From the NCBI RefSeq assembly GCF_007860105.1, contig NZ_SJPU01000006.1, forward strand, positions 34,553-98,552: a DNA stretch of 64,000 bases, read 5' to 3'. The position numbers and the translations under genes are program-made. The notes under the pieces were generated by a model. The model did not search any database, was not told the DNA's origin, and saw nothing but the letters and a program-made list of their open reading frames with translations. The DNA is from Allorhodopirellula heiligendammensis (lineage in GTDB: Bacteria > Planctomycetota > Planctomycetia > Pirellulales > Pirellulaceae). Positions 18,651-28,045 of this stretch are shown piece by piece. Each line of letters begins with the position of its first letter. The first letter of the stretch is position 1.

Positions 18651-19529
18651 TTACTTTCTCGGCATCACGCGATGGAAATGCAAATAAACCTCTCGATCAA
18701 CGACTCGGCGCACGCCCTCGACCAAACACTTCGGTTCGTTGTCGCGTTCGCCTTCAGCAATGATCTTTTCGATTGGCGTGCCGGGGGCGACGGAGAAAGT
18801 GCGTTGGTTGATCGTTTGGTTGCCCGCGTCGAGTTCGGGGATGATGAAGTGACACGTCGCGCCAAAAGTCAGCATGCGGGCGTTATTGGCGTCATGGTAT
18901 GGTCGGAAACCCGGAAACCCTGGCAGCAGGCCGTGGTGCAGATTGATGATCCGGCCGCCCGCAAATTGCCAACAGACGTCGGCGGGAAGAACTCGCATGT
19001 AGCGGGCCAGGATTAAATAATCGACCTCGAATTCGTCGAGCGTTCGAATCAGTGCGTCGTTATCCGCCCCGCCCTGGTCATCGCCGATCATGCGGAATTC
19101 CGAATGAAATTCTTCGGCCAGCGAGGCCAGTTTCTTTCGATTCGAAATCACCACAGGCACGTCTGCCGCGATTGTTCCCTCTGCCACAGCTTGCAGAATC
19201 GCGCGCGGCGTGTCTTCGACGTACGTACATGCCACGGCGAGTCGCGGCCGTGCCGACGAGCGTACATCGGGACTCCATACGCGGATGGAAAGCCCCGTGT
19301 GCTCTCCGATTTGACGCATCTCGGCCTGCAGCTGCGACAGCGACACCTGACCCTTGGCCACGGACATCTCGTCAAACTGTATACGACACAACATCGCGAA
19401 CAGTGACTGTTCGTCGTGATCGTACATCTGAATCTCGGCGATCCGCGCCCCGCGGCCGGTGAGATGGTGAATGATCGGGTCAGCCAATCCGGTGTGATCG
19501 GGACCGAGAGCGGTGATGACGACTTCCAT
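18651..19529 (-). CDS. purU: Formyltetrahydrofolate deformylase
   Basis: Hydrolyses 10-formyltetrahydrofolate to tetrahydrofolate and formate, balancing one-carbon pools for purine synthesis. Residues 1-85 form an ACT-like regulatory domain (VVITALGPDHTGLADPIIHHL). The formyltransferase-fold catalytic domain (about 95-292) has VVISNRKKLASLAEEF, the catalytic region INLHHGLLPGFPGFRPYHDA with its His, and the downstream GATCHFIIPELDAG. ACT plus formyltransferase is the PurU arrangement, as opposed to PurN, which lacks the ACT part. Length is normal. No clear ribosome-binding site precedes the ATG. It is convergent with moxR. Confidence 0.93.
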   Translation of the reverse strand: MEVVITALGPDHTGLADPIIHHLTGRGARIAEIQMYDHDEQSLFAMLCRIQFDEMSVAKGQVSLSQLQAEMRQIGEHTGLSIRVWSPDVRSSARPRLAVACTYVEDTPRAILQAVAEGTIAADVPVVISNRKKLASLAEEFHSEFRMIGDDQGGADNDALIRTLDEFEVDYLILARYMRVLPADVCWQFAGGRIINLHHGLLPGFPGFRPYHDANNARMLTFGATCHFIIPELDAGNQTINQRTFSVAPGTPIEKIIAEGERDNEPKCLVEGVRRVVDREVYLHFHRVMPRK

Positions 19530-19705
19530 GGGCGGGGGCAGGGGCGGGGGTGGGGGGAAAGAGGGAGGGTGCGGGCATTTTTGAATTCTAGCTCAAATCT
19601 GCCGGTACAGCGGAGCGCGGTCTCGTATTGGCCGGCAATTGCGCTATCATGAGAGGAATCGACTCGGCGTATCCAGACCATTCTTCTCCGCGGCATCATT
19701 CGGTG

Positions 19706-20209
19706 ATGATCCAAATGGCAAAATCAACAGCAAAACTAGATTCCTCACCCGCCACGGTGCGGCAGCGGATTCGGCGCCGGAGTGATCTGCCCAAGGGTGA
19801 AAGTCTCTGTGATCACTGCACCGCCAAATGCTGCCACTATTTCGCGTTGCCGATCGATGAACCGGTCTCGCGAAAAGATTTTGATTTTATTCGTTGGTAC
19901 CTACTCCATGATCGAGCCAGCGTGTTTGTCGATGAGGAGACCTGGTACCTACTGGTCCATACCACATGCAAGCATTTGCAGGCGGACAACCGTTGCGGAA
20001 TCTATGAGACCCGCCCGCAGATTTGCCGCGAATACACGACAGACGATTGTGAGTTTGATGACGACTGGTGTTACGAACGATACTTTGAGACCCCCGAGCA
20101 GATCGATGAGTACGCGGACGCACTGTTTGGTCCTCAGTTCGAACAGGTGGGACTCCGCAAGCAGGATATGATCCGCAGTCGTCGCCCCACCGGTCTACCG
20201 GTCGTGTGA
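19706..20209 (+). CDS. YkgJ-type Cys-cluster (Fe/Zn-chelating domain) protein
   Basis: Small cytosolic protein with the conserved cysteine pattern of the YkgJ family: CDHCTAKCCHYF, then TCKHL, CGIYETRPQICREY, and further Cys residues in DDCEFDDDWCYE. The family is annotated as binding zinc or an iron-sulfur cluster; its biological role is poorly known. The frame is open from 19628, but ATGs at 19706 and 19715 lie closer to the conserved part, and 19706 is used here. It ends 90 bases before recQ in the same direction. Confidence 0.85.
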   Translation: MIQMAKSTAKLDSSPATVRQRIRRRSDLPKGESLCDHCTAKCCHYFALPIDEPVSRKDFDFIRWYLLHDRASVFVDEETWYLLVHTTCKHLQADNRCGIYETRPQICREYTTDDCEFDDDWCYERYFETPEQIDEYADALFGPQFEQVGLRKQDMIRSRRPTGLPVV

Positions 20210-20299
20210 GTGCCCCTTGTAACCGGACCGTTCCGTCGGTCCAGGTTCCTACGAAATATTCCCTTAATAACGCCGCGATCGGTCGATCAAGAAATCAAG

Positions 20300-22537
20300 A
20301 TGGCTACTACACCGAGGACGTCGACGCACGAGGGTCAAACCCCGTCCGCTCGCGAAATACTTGCTCAGGTGTGGGGATTCGACGACTTCCGACCGATGCA
20401 GGACGAAGCCGTCAACGACGTGATTGCCGGCCGTGACAGCGTCGTGGTGTTGCCCACTGGCGGCGGAAAGTCACTCTGCTACCAAGTCCCGGCATTGGTT
20501 CGTGAGGGGATGGCCGTCGTCGTCTCACCGCTGATCTCGTTGATGAAAGACCAGGTCGATGCGTTGGTGAGTAACGGTGTCGCGGCGGCCCTGGTCAACA
20601 GCACTCAAAGCGACGAGCAAAAGCGTGAAACCGCCGCCCGAATCCGCAGCGGAGAAATTCGGTTGCTCTATCTCGCTCCCGAGCGGCTACTGACCAACCG
20701 CACTCTTGATTTCCTAACCACGATCCCGATTTCATTTTTCGCGATCGATGAAGCTCACTGCGTCAGCAATTGGGGACACGATTTTCGTCCAGAGTACCGC
20801 GGTTTGCGAATCTTGAAACAGCGGTTTCCACATGCTTCCGTTCACGCCTTCACGGCCACGGCATCGGAGCGGGTGCGTGAGGATATTGCCGGGCAATTGG
20901 AACTCCGCGATCCGCATATCTTAGTCGGCAGCTTCGATCGCCCCAACTTGACCTACCGCATGCTCCGTCGTGACAACGCGCTGAGGCAGATCATGAGCGT
21001 CGTCGAACAGCATCCCGGTGAGTCCGGGATCGTGTACTGCATCACGCGGAAGGAAGTCGAACAGACCTCGGCAGCGCTTGCTGCCGAGGGCGTCTCGGTC
21101 CGCCCCTACCATGCCGGACTCGACGATCTGACACGACATGGAAATCAGGAAGCATTCATACGTGAGCAGGTGGACGTGATCGTAGCTACGGTTGCGTTCG
21201 GGATGGGCATTGACAAATCGAATGTGCGGTTCGTCGTTCATGCGGGCATGCCCAAATCGATCGAGCACTACCAGCAAGAGAGTGGACGAGCGGGACGAGA
21301 CGGCTTACCGTCACAGTGCACTCTCCTGTACAACGGTGGTGATCTGATGACGTGGAAACGCATCCTTGAAATGGGTGATCGATCCAACTTTGACGAGGCC
21401 ATGGCGAACGTAAACTCAATGGCTGCCTTGTGCTCGGGCGTTCAGTGCCGTCATGCCGCCATCGTCAACTATTTCGGTCAAGAATTCGATGTTGAGAACT
21501 GCAATGCCTGCGATGTCTGTCTGGGCGAGCTCGACATGGTGGAGGATCCGATCACCCTCGCGCAAAAAATTCTCTCCAACGTCGTGCGACTGCAGGAGCG
21601 GTTTGGGGTGGCCTACAACGTCAAGGTACTGACGGGATCACGAGATCAGAAAATCACCAGTGCCGGGCACGATCAACTCAGCACCCATAATCTGCTCGGC
21701 AACGAGTCGACGGCCAACGTCCGGACCTGGATCGAACAATTGATCTCCCAAGGGTTTCTCGAGCGAACGGGCGAGTTCAACGTCTTGCGATTGACACCGC
21801 CGGGCCGCGACCTATTGCGACGCCAGGGAACGGTGACCTTGACTCGCGCAGCCCCCGCTTCCGCTGGCCGCCCCTCAGCACGCTCAACAGCGGACTCGTG
21901 GGAGGGTGTCGATCGTGGCTTGTTCGATTTGCTCCGCGCAAAACGAAGTGAGTTGGCCACCGAGCAAAACGTACCCGCCTATATTGTCTTCGGCGACGCT
22001 GTCCTTCGCGATCTCGCCCGGCTGCGCCCCACATCGCTCGCAGGTCTCGCGCAAATTCGCGGTATTGGTGAACGCAAACTGAAGGAGTATGGCGAGATTT
22101 TTCTCAACGAGATCGATGCGTATTGCCAACAGCACGAGGTGCCGCGGGACATGGTCATCCCACAGGACCACTCGCTTGCTGCCCCAGCGGCTGCCAAGCC
22201 GAAAAGCATGAAGGGCGCTATTGCTCAACGCGAGGCGGATGCCTGCTTTGCACAAGGTCAATCAATCGAAGCCGTCGCAGCAAAGATGGGACGAGCTCAG
22301 TCGACTGTGCGAGGTTATTTGAACAATTATATCCGCGACGCCAACATCACCGACCCATCGCCATGGGTTTCCACGCAGAAGACGACGGCAATCGAAGCGG
22401 CCATTCACGCGAGCGAGGATGGCCGGCTCAAGCCAATATTTGAAGCCGTCGAAGCTGACCAGACGATTCGCGAGCCAGTCGGCTACGACGACATCCGCAT
22501 CGTGGTGAGCTGTTGGCAGAACCGATCGGATCGGTGA
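20300..22537 (+). CDS. recQ: ATP-dependent DNA helicase RecQ
   Basis: 3'-5' DNA helicase for recombination and fork repair. In order from the ATG at 20300: motif 0 FGFDDFRPMQ-like WGFDDFRPMQ, Walker A PTGGGKSLCYQVP, motif II IDEAHCVSNWGHDFRPEY, motif III FTATA, the helicase C lobe with VATVAFGMGIDKSNVRFV and QESGRAGRDG, the zinc-binding RQC subdomain (CRHAAIVNYFG, CNACDVCLG), a winged helix, an HRDC domain (LFDLLRAKRSELATEQNVPAYIVF) and finally a C-terminal HTH-like region (QSIEAVAAKMGRAQSTVRGYL). Homologues with such a C-terminal HTH are known in other bacteria. At 745 residues it is longer than E. coli RecQ by this tail. The frame is open upstream to 20210 but lacks conservation. Confidence 0.95.
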   Translation: MATTPRTSTHEGQTPSAREILAQVWGFDDFRPMQDEAVNDVIAGRDSVVVLPTGGGKSLCYQVPALVREGMAVVVSPLISLMKDQVDALVSNGVAAALVNSTQSDEQKRETAARIRSGEIRLLYLAPERLLTNRTLDFLTTIPISFFAIDEAHCVSNWGHDFRPEYRGLRILKQRFPHASVHAFTATASERVREDIAGQLELRDPHILVGSFDRPNLTYRMLRRDNALRQIMSVVEQHPGESGIVYCITRKEVEQTSAALAAEGVSVRPYHAGLDDLTRHGNQEAFIREQVDVIVATVAFGMGIDKSNVRFVVHAGMPKSIEHYQQESGRAGRDGLPSQCTLLYNGGDLMTWKRILEMGDRSNFDEAMANVNSMAALCSGVQCRHAAIVNYFGQEFDVENCNACDVCLGELDMVEDPITLAQKILSNVVRLQERFGVAYNVKVLTGSRDQKITSAGHDQLSTHNLLGNESTANVRTWIEQLISQGFLERTGEFNVLRLTPPGRDLLRRQGTVTLTRAAPASAGRPSARSTADSWEGVDRGLFDLLRAKRSELATEQNVPAYIVFGDAVLRDLARLRPTSLAGLAQIRGIGERKLKEYGEIFLNEIDAYCQQHEVPRDMVIPQDHSLAAPAAAKPKSMKGAIAQREADACFAQGQSIEAVAAKMGRAQSTVRGYLNNYIRDANITDPSPWVSTQKTTAIEAAIHASEDGRLKPIFEAVEADQTIREPVGYDDIRIVVSCWQNRSDR

Positions 22538-22804
22538 AAAATCCACCCCGCGATGCCTGGGGCTGGTTCAGTCTTACCCCGTGGCCATACAGCCGGTTCT
22601 CAGACCCGGAGGGGATTGCTGCGACTGTCCAGGCCAATGCACGGATTACTTTGTTGAGCTCGCAGGCGGAGGGAGACCGATGTCGACGGTTCGTTGGATT
22701 GCGGGTACGTTTTCACGACGTAGATTGTCGCTCCCAGGGCCGCGCCGCCAGTGATGATCCATTAATCTATGTTTTCATCTCATATTTACTCAATCGCACC
22801 AGTC

Positions 22805-23611
22805 ATGTTTGCACTCTGTAACGAAACTTTCCGCGACACGCCGCTTTCCGATGCAGTCCGCTTGACGGCCGACCTTGGCTATACCGGCTGGGAAGTCGCT
22901 CCCTTCATGCTGGCCGATCACGTTGATGCGATCGGACGGGAGCAGCGGGCTGAGTATCGCAAGACCGTCGAGGACGCGGGTCTGAAGATCATCGGTCTGC
23001 ACTGGTTGCTCGCCGGCACGCAGGGCTTGCATTTGACGACACAGGATGCGTCGGTGCGACAAAACACAGCGGACTATCTGAAGAGTTTGGCCCGGTTGTG
23101 CGGGGACTTGGGGGGAAACCTGATGGTGCTCGGTTCGCCACAGCAGCGCAACCGCACCGAAGGGCAAACGCCTGAACTCGCGATGGCGAATGCAGCCGAG
23201 GTACTGCGGCAAGTCGTCCCCACCTTGCATGAGCAAAACGTGCGGATTGCTGTCGAGCCGCTTGGTCCCGAAGAAGGTGATTTCCTCAATACTGCCGACG
23301 AAGCCTGCGAACTGATCGATGCGGTCGGCGACCCCAGCATCGGATTGCATCTTGACGTCAAGGCCATGAGCACCGAAGCGGAGCCAATCGAGCAGGTCAT
23401 CCGTCAGCACGCCGACCGGATGATCCACTTTCACGCCAACGACCCCAACCGCCTGGGGCCAGGAATGGGCGACGTCAAATTTGAACCAATCCTGCAAGCA
23501 CTGCGTGACGTGAACTACGATGGCTGGATCAGCGTCGAAGTGTTCGACTATTCACCTGGGGCTGAAACGCTGGCGAGAGAAAGTATCCGCAACCTGCGGG
23601 CAGCAAGTTAA
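22805..23611 (+). CDS. Sugar-phosphate isomerase/epimerase (AP endonuclease-2-like TIM barrel)
   Basis: Cytosolic TIM-barrel protein of the xylose-isomerase-like superfamily, expected to isomerise or epimerise a keto-sugar or related compound. The blocks are MFALCNETFRDTPLSDAV at the start, GYTGWEVAPF, IIGLHWLLAGTQG, IRIAVEPLGPEE with a metal-ligand Glu, GLHLDVKAM, IHFHANDPNR with His ligands, and WISVEVFDY at the end. I use the ATG at 22805, although the frame is open to 22769. Its last 4 bases overlap the stop of the convergent TraB-like gene. Substrate unknown. Confidence 0.85.
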   Translation: MFALCNETFRDTPLSDAVRLTADLGYTGWEVAPFMLADHVDAIGREQRAEYRKTVEDAGLKIIGLHWLLAGTQGLHLTTQDASVRQNTADYLKSLARLCGDLGGNLMVLGSPQQRNRTEGQTPELAMANAAEVLRQVVPTLHEQNVRIAVEPLGPEEGDFLNTADEACELIDAVGDPSIGLHLDVKAMSTEAEPIEQVIRQHADRMIHFHANDPNRLGPGMGDVKFEPILQALRDVNYDGWISVEVFDYSPGAETLARESIRNLRAAS

Positions 23612-24600
23612 TTCCTGGTCAAGTCCCACGCGTCGAACCACGTCGTGTCGGTCGGTTGCATGTCGAATTTTGCCTCGAGTCGCTCAGCCATGTCCACGAG
23701 GTGGCCCGCGCCGTAAAAAACGGCGACCGAATTGGCACCCTCGTCAAGTTCTTCTTTCAAAATTTGAAATGCTTTTCGATTACGGCCTTTGATAATCGTA
23801 TTTTCACCGTTGGCGTCGCTGACGCCGGCGGTCACCAATTCGATATCCAAGAGTTGAGACGCCATGGCCTGTTTAAGCATCTTAGCGCGATCTTTGCTGA
23901 AGAATGCCATGATGAGGTCGACGTCGCCGCCTTTGGCTTGGGTTGCCATCCCTGCTCCCATCATCCGGGCGACCATTTTCCAAACACTGTCGCCCCGTCG
24001 CTCAAGGTCTTTGACGAATTCATCGGGGCTCATATCCGCATGGCGAAAATTTTCAGCCATATAATCGATTTTTTCGAGCTGATATTCAAGATGAAGCATA
24101 TCCTTCATCCCGCTTTGCATTGACGAGAGCAGCGAACGACGCTGCTGCAAATCTTCAGGGCGGATGCGTGTTCCGTCGGGAGCCACCAGTTCGTAGAGCA
24201 CCTTGTCGTAGCTGCTAAGTTGCTCTTTGAGCGCCTGGTAATACTCTGCTTGGCCTACGTGGATCACTCCCACGAGATCGACGCTCTGCCCCTCGTAAGC
24301 CGTATCGGGCTTCCCTTCGAAGTGAACGATCGCCGTTTGCAGAGCAACGGGAGTCCCGTCTGCGTCACGCTTGATACGAACATATTGACTGGCGTCTGCT
24401 TCGTCGCCGTCTGTTGCTGGCGAGTCAGGCCCCGCTTCGAGCGGGCCGTCGGATTCCTCGCTGGCAGCGGCCGACTGCTCTGCTGGAACCGGCGGAGCCA
24501 CGTTGTCCTGCGCCATGGCGATACGCGCCGCAGCGAGCTGCCATCCGATCAGCAGGATCGTTCCGGCGATGCAAACAATTTTTTTAAGGTAACTCGGCAC
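23608..24600 (-). CDS. TraB/GumN-like family protein, exported
   Basis: Protein of the TraB (erythromycin-esterase-like/EreA/TiKi) superfamily. Hallmarks are the first block VDLVGVIHVGQAEYYQAL with its GxxH-type His, the acidic KVLYELVAPDGTRI, and the C-terminal VFYGAGHLVDMAERL with a second GxxH. A GTG at 24600 with GGAG at 8 bases upstream gives a short signal peptide (IVCIAGTILLIGWQLAAARIAMAQ); an ATG at 24669 in the same frame is an alternative and the frame stays open to 24915. A Pro/Ala/Glu-rich linker of about 40 residues follows the signal. Eukaryotic and bacterial relatives include metalloprotease-like proteins, but the function here is unknown. Confidence 0.75.
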   Translation of the reverse strand: MPSYLKKIVCIAGTILLIGWQLAAARIAMAQDNVAPPVPAEQSAAASEESDGPLEAGPDSPATDGDEADASQYVRIKRDADGTPVALQTAIVHFEGKPDTAYEGQSVDLVGVIHVGQAEYYQALKEQLSSYDKVLYELVAPDGTRIRPEDLQQRRSLLSSMQSGMKDMLHLEYQLEKIDYMAENFRHADMSPDEFVKDLERRGDSVWKMVARMMGAGMATQAKGGDVDLIMAFFSKDRAKMLKQAMASQLLDIELVTAGVSDANGENTIIKGRNRKAFQILKEELDEGANSVAVFYGAGHLVDMAERLEAKFDMQPTDTTWFDAWDLTRN

Positions 24601-24891
24601 GCGGGTACTCCGGTAGCGGGATTTCGTGATAAACTCGAATAGATACCATCCTAGCACACACCAATCCATTTTCGGATAGCTCTGGACGGGTAATCGTCGC
24701 GGTTTCCACTGGGGTGTTGCATTGCCTCGAGTGGACACATGAAGCCATCGTCGCCAAAGCAATTTAGCGTACGTGCCCTCGCGGCGAGCCTGTCTGCGAC
24801 GCAAATCGAGCCTGGAAAACAATTGGCGCGTAAATTGCTGACGATGGCCTTCGCAACGTGATTTCCAGGCCCTTGCGACGAAAGTACATCC

Positions 24892-26325
24892 ATGTCCACC
24901 GCACCACTTCACCACCCGTTGACCGATTCATTCCCACGCCGCGGACACTCTGAGAATACTGCTTGGTCGGGGTCGGTTGGCTCGACCGATGTCAGTCAGG
25001 TCTCGCGGCGAACCTGGTGGTGCATGTTTTTCGCGAGTACCACGGCGCTGCTCACCAGTGCCTACCTGGCCTGGTCCTCCCTCACATCATCGCCCATCGC
25101 CGGCTGTAGCGGAGGAAGTGTGTTTGATTGCAACCACGTTCTCCACAGTCGTTGGTCTTCAGTAATGTCGATTCCCGTCAGTCTGCCCGCGATGGCTACT
25201 CACGGTCTCATTCTGGGAATGCTGTGTTGGAACGCGACGACGGCTCGCAGCTCACAGATTCGTTGGCGATTAGTCGGTTTCGCTGCGTTGCTCGCCGGCG
25301 GCGCAGCAGTTTGGTTCACCGGTTTGCAGATTTTTGCCCTGGGGCACCTCTGCAAATACTGTTTGGTGGCCCACGCTGGCGGTCTCGTCGTCGCGGGGGC
25401 GTTCCTCTACAGTCGTCCTGTTTCAAAGACGGCGTTGAAGTGGATTACCTTGGCGGCAGCTGGTTCACTGGCGGGCTTGATTGGTGTGCAATATGCCGCA
25501 GAGCCACCGCAAACTTTCGAAATTATCGAATATGACACGCCGCAGCCTGCTGTGATTGATCCGGCCGTGCCAGCGAGCGACGAGGGGATGGGCGATGATG
25601 ATTTCTTCGCCCCCCCAGCATCGGCAAACCTGCAGTCCGCACTCGAACTCCGCATCGACCGCTGGCAATCCGAGTCGCTGCCTCGGCTCGTCAACGCAAT
25701 TGCAAATCCCGCGACACTCTTGATGGCTCAGGTGGAGGCGGCGCCGGAAAAAACCAAAGCGACGGCGACGATCCTCAATGGCATCAAACTCCATACCGAC
25801 GCGTGGCCGTTGGTGGGCGACCCCGACGCAAAGATGGTGTTCGTGGAAATGTTCGACTACACGTGTTCACACTGCCAGGAAACTCATAAGTCGCTCGCCG
25901 CCGCTTGCAAACACTTCGGCGACGACCTCGCTGTGATCACATTGCCGGTCCCCATGGACCAGAGTTGCAATTCAACGGTCCGCTCCACGTCGGCGGAACA
26001 TCGTGATGCCTGCAATCTCGCCAAGCTCGCCGTCGCGGTTTGGCTGGTGGATCATGCGAAGTTTGCCGAGTTCCATGACTACTTGTTCGAGTCCAAACCG
26101 AACTACGCAGCAGCGTTGACTCATGCGTCGACCGTTGTCGACAAGGACAAACTTGACAGCGTGCTAGCTGGTACAGTGCCGAGCGATTACATCAGCAAAC
26201 ACGTCTCGCTCTATAAGCGGGCGGGTGCTGGCACGATTCCAAAGATGCTGTTTCCCCGCACGACCACCGTCGGCGCAGTGTCATCCTCGCAAACGTTGAT
26301 CGACATGATCAATCGCTACCTGTGA
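24892..26325 (+). CDS. VKOR-DsbA fusion: membrane disulfide-forming oxidoreductase
   Basis: Single-chain disulfide generator. Residues about 45-200 are a four-to-five-helix vitamin-K-epoxide-reductase-like domain with the loop cysteines Cys72 and Cys80 (IAGCSGGSVFDCNHVL) and the active-site pair Cys154/Cys157 in GHLCKYCLVAH. After a linker of about 100 residues a thioredoxin/DsbA-like domain begins near 300 with the CxxC Cys325/Cys328 in MFDYTCSHCQETHKSL. Such fusions form substrate disulfides in the periplasm and pass electrons through VKOR to quinone. Length 477 residues. It starts divergently from the TraB-like gene and ends flush with the next stop. Electron acceptor inferred from the family. 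Confidence 0.9.
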   Translation: MSTAPLHHPLTDSFPRRGHSENTAWSGSVGSTDVSQVSRRTWWCMFFASTTALLTSAYLAWSSLTSSPIAGCSGGSVFDCNHVLHSRWSSVMSIPVSLPAMATHGLILGMLCWNATTARSSQIRWRLVGFAALLAGGAAVWFTGLQIFALGHLCKYCLVAHAGGLVVAGAFLYSRPVSKTALKWITLAAAGSLAGLIGVQYAAEPPQTFEIIEYDTPQPAVIDPAVPASDEGMGDDDFFAPPASANLQSALELRIDRWQSESLPRLVNAIANPATLLMAQVEAAPEKTKATATILNGIKLHTDAWPLVGDPDAKMVFVEMFDYTCSHCQETHKSLAAACKHFGDDLAVITLPVPMDQSCNSTVRSTSAEHRDACNLAKLAVAVWLVDHAKFAEFHDYLFESKPNYAAALTHASTVVDKDKLDSVLAGTVPSDYISKHVSLYKRAGAGTIPKMLFPRTTTVGAVSSSQTLIDMINRYL

Positions 26326-27255
26326 TCAGTCGATGAACCGTCGGGTAATGTCGCTGTAAGCGTCAACCCGGCGGTCTCGCAAAAACGGCCAGTGGGTGCG
26401 GACAACATCCATTTCAGCTAGCTGACAGTCTGCTGTGATCACTTGATCGCTGTGGTCATCGCCGCGAGATAAAATTTCGCCCCGAGGTGACACGATAAAC
26501 GAGTTACCCCAAAACTCGACTTGTCCCTCGATTCCAACTCGGTTGGGCGCCCCTAAGAAAATGCCGTTGGCGATCGCATGAGCACGCATGCTGGTCATCC
26601 ATGCATCAAGCTGGCCGGCACCGTACTCGTCTTTCTCCTCGTCAATCCAGCCAATGGCCGTGGGATACAGCAGGATGTCCGCACCGGCGAGTGCGAATAA
26701 ACGGGCCGCTTCGGGATACCACTGGTCCCAGCAAATCCCCACCCCTAACTTGGCGTACCGCGTCGTGATGATATTGAAGCCATTGGGGCGATCTCGGGGT
26801 ACGTCGATATCGCGACGCGCCACATCACCGGGAGCGAAATAAAATTTCTCATAGTACAGTGGATCGTCAGGAATGTGCATCTTGCGATACATGCCGGCAA
26901 TCGAACCGTCGGCATCGAGCACGACCACGCTATTGTGATAGACTCCTGCGGCGCGTTTCTCGAATAGCGGGCAAACGATTACCACCTCCAGTCGACGGGC
27001 CAGTTCGGCGAGCGCATCGGTAGTCTTGCCCGGTATCGACTCGGCGAGATCAAACATCCGATGATCTTCGGCTTGACAGGGGTAGCAGGTTGCAAATAGC
27101 TCCTGCAGACAAATCACGTGGCCACCCTGTCGGGCGGCCGGATCGACAGATTCGGCGGCCTGTTCGACCAATTCCGTGGCGGCAGCCATGGTGTCAGAAT
27201 GGTTTCCTCGCCAGCGCATTTGCACCAGCGACAATTTCACAGCGGATGAATTCAT
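26326..27255 (-). CDS. aguB: Carbon-nitrogen hydrolase, N-carbamoylputrescine amidase-like
   Basis: Cytosolic nitrilase-superfamily enzyme, best matching N-carbamoylputrescine amidase, which makes putrescine from N-carbamoylputrescine. The catalytic triad is visible: Glu in ICLQELFATCYPCQ, Lys in YRKMHIPDDPLYYEKFYF, and Cys in VGICWDQWYPEAARL. The FYFAPGD block and the sequence PDDPLYYEK are typical of the AguB branch. Length (309 residues) is normal. The start codon at 27255 lies only 4 bases from the divergent bioD start. No agmatine deiminase gene is present in the window, so pathway placement is inference. Confidence 0.9.
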   Translation of the reverse strand: MNSSAVKLSLVQMRWRGNHSDTMAAATELVEQAAESVDPAARQGGHVICLQELFATCYPCQAEDHRMFDLAESIPGKTTDALAELARRLEVVIVCPLFEKRAAGVYHNSVVVLDADGSIAGMYRKMHIPDDPLYYEKFYFAPGDVARRDIDVPRDRPNGFNIITTRYAKLGVGICWDQWYPEAARLFALAGADILLYPTAIGWIDEEKDEYGAGQLDAWMTSMRAHAIANGIFLGAPNRVGIEGQVEFWGNSFIVSPRGEILSRGDDHSDQVITADCQLAEMDVVRTHWPFLRDRRVDAYSDITRRFID

Positions 27256-27259
27256 AGCG

Positions 27260-27949
27260 ATGGAAGTCTATTTTGTAACGGGGACCGGTACCGATGTCGG
27301 TAAAACATACTGCGCGGCCCAATTTGTTGAAACGTGCCGTGCTGCGGGCAGGCGCGTCGGTGTCTACAAACCGGTAGCGAGTGGTTGTGAACTCGGTGAC
27401 GACGGCGAGCGACTCGCCAGCGACGCCAGCGTTCTATGGCATGCCGCAGGGTGCCCGAGCACGTTGGACCAGGTTTGTCCGCAGCGGTTCATCGCGCCAC
27501 TGGCGCCCCCTCAAGCCGCGATCGCCGAAGGCGTGGAGGTTGACCAAACATTGCTGATGACCGGTGTCGAGGCATGGGCGGCCGGTGGTGAGGACGCCTC
27601 CCAACACCCATCGACGGTATTCGATGTGCTTGTCATCGAAGGAGCTGGCGGCTTGTTCAGCCCTCTCGCCACCTCGCTGCTCAACATCGATTTTGCACTG
27701 CAACTGAAGGAGCGATTCCCCCAGATGTACGTGGTGCTAATCGCAAGAAACCGCTTGGGTGTGATCCACGAATGCGTCGCCACAGTTCGCGCCGCAATTG
27801 CGACGGGGTTGAGCATCGACAAAATCGTGTTGAATGAATTTGCAAACGAGGCGGATGAATCGATTGCCACTAATAGTCAACAGGTTGAACATTGGACGGG
27901 CTGTCCCGTGGCGGAGATGTCGCTTGAGACCATTGTCCCGAGCGAGTAG
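27260..27949 (+). CDS. bioD: Dethiobiotin synthetase
   Basis: ATP-dependent ring closure of 7,8-diaminopelargonic acid to dethiobiotin in biotin synthesis. It starts MEVYFVTGTGTDVGKTY with the P-loop (GTDVGKTY), followed by the substrate-binding YKPVASGCE, the VLVIEGAGGLFSPL block and LNEF near the C terminus. Length (229 residues) is normal. The frame is open upstream to 27176, but that part overlaps the divergent amidase and has no conservation. No other bio genes are in the window. Confidence 0.92.
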   Translation: MEVYFVTGTGTDVGKTYCAAQFVETCRAAGRRVGVYKPVASGCELGDDGERLASDASVLWHAAGCPSTLDQVCPQRFIAPLAPPQAAIAEGVEVDQTLLMTGVEAWAAGGEDASQHPSTVFDVLVIEGAGGLFSPLATSLLNIDFALQLKERFPQMYVVLIARNRLGVIHECVATVRAAIATGLSIDKIVLNEFANEADESIATNSQQVEHWTGCPVAEMSLETIVPSE

Positions 27950-28045
27950 TTTGGCGATAGATGGTCGGCTCGAGAGACGCGGACCAGCGCCAGTCGCCCG
28001 GTATGGTAAAGAGTTGGCGGACGGTCGCGATCCCGACCGAGTTGG

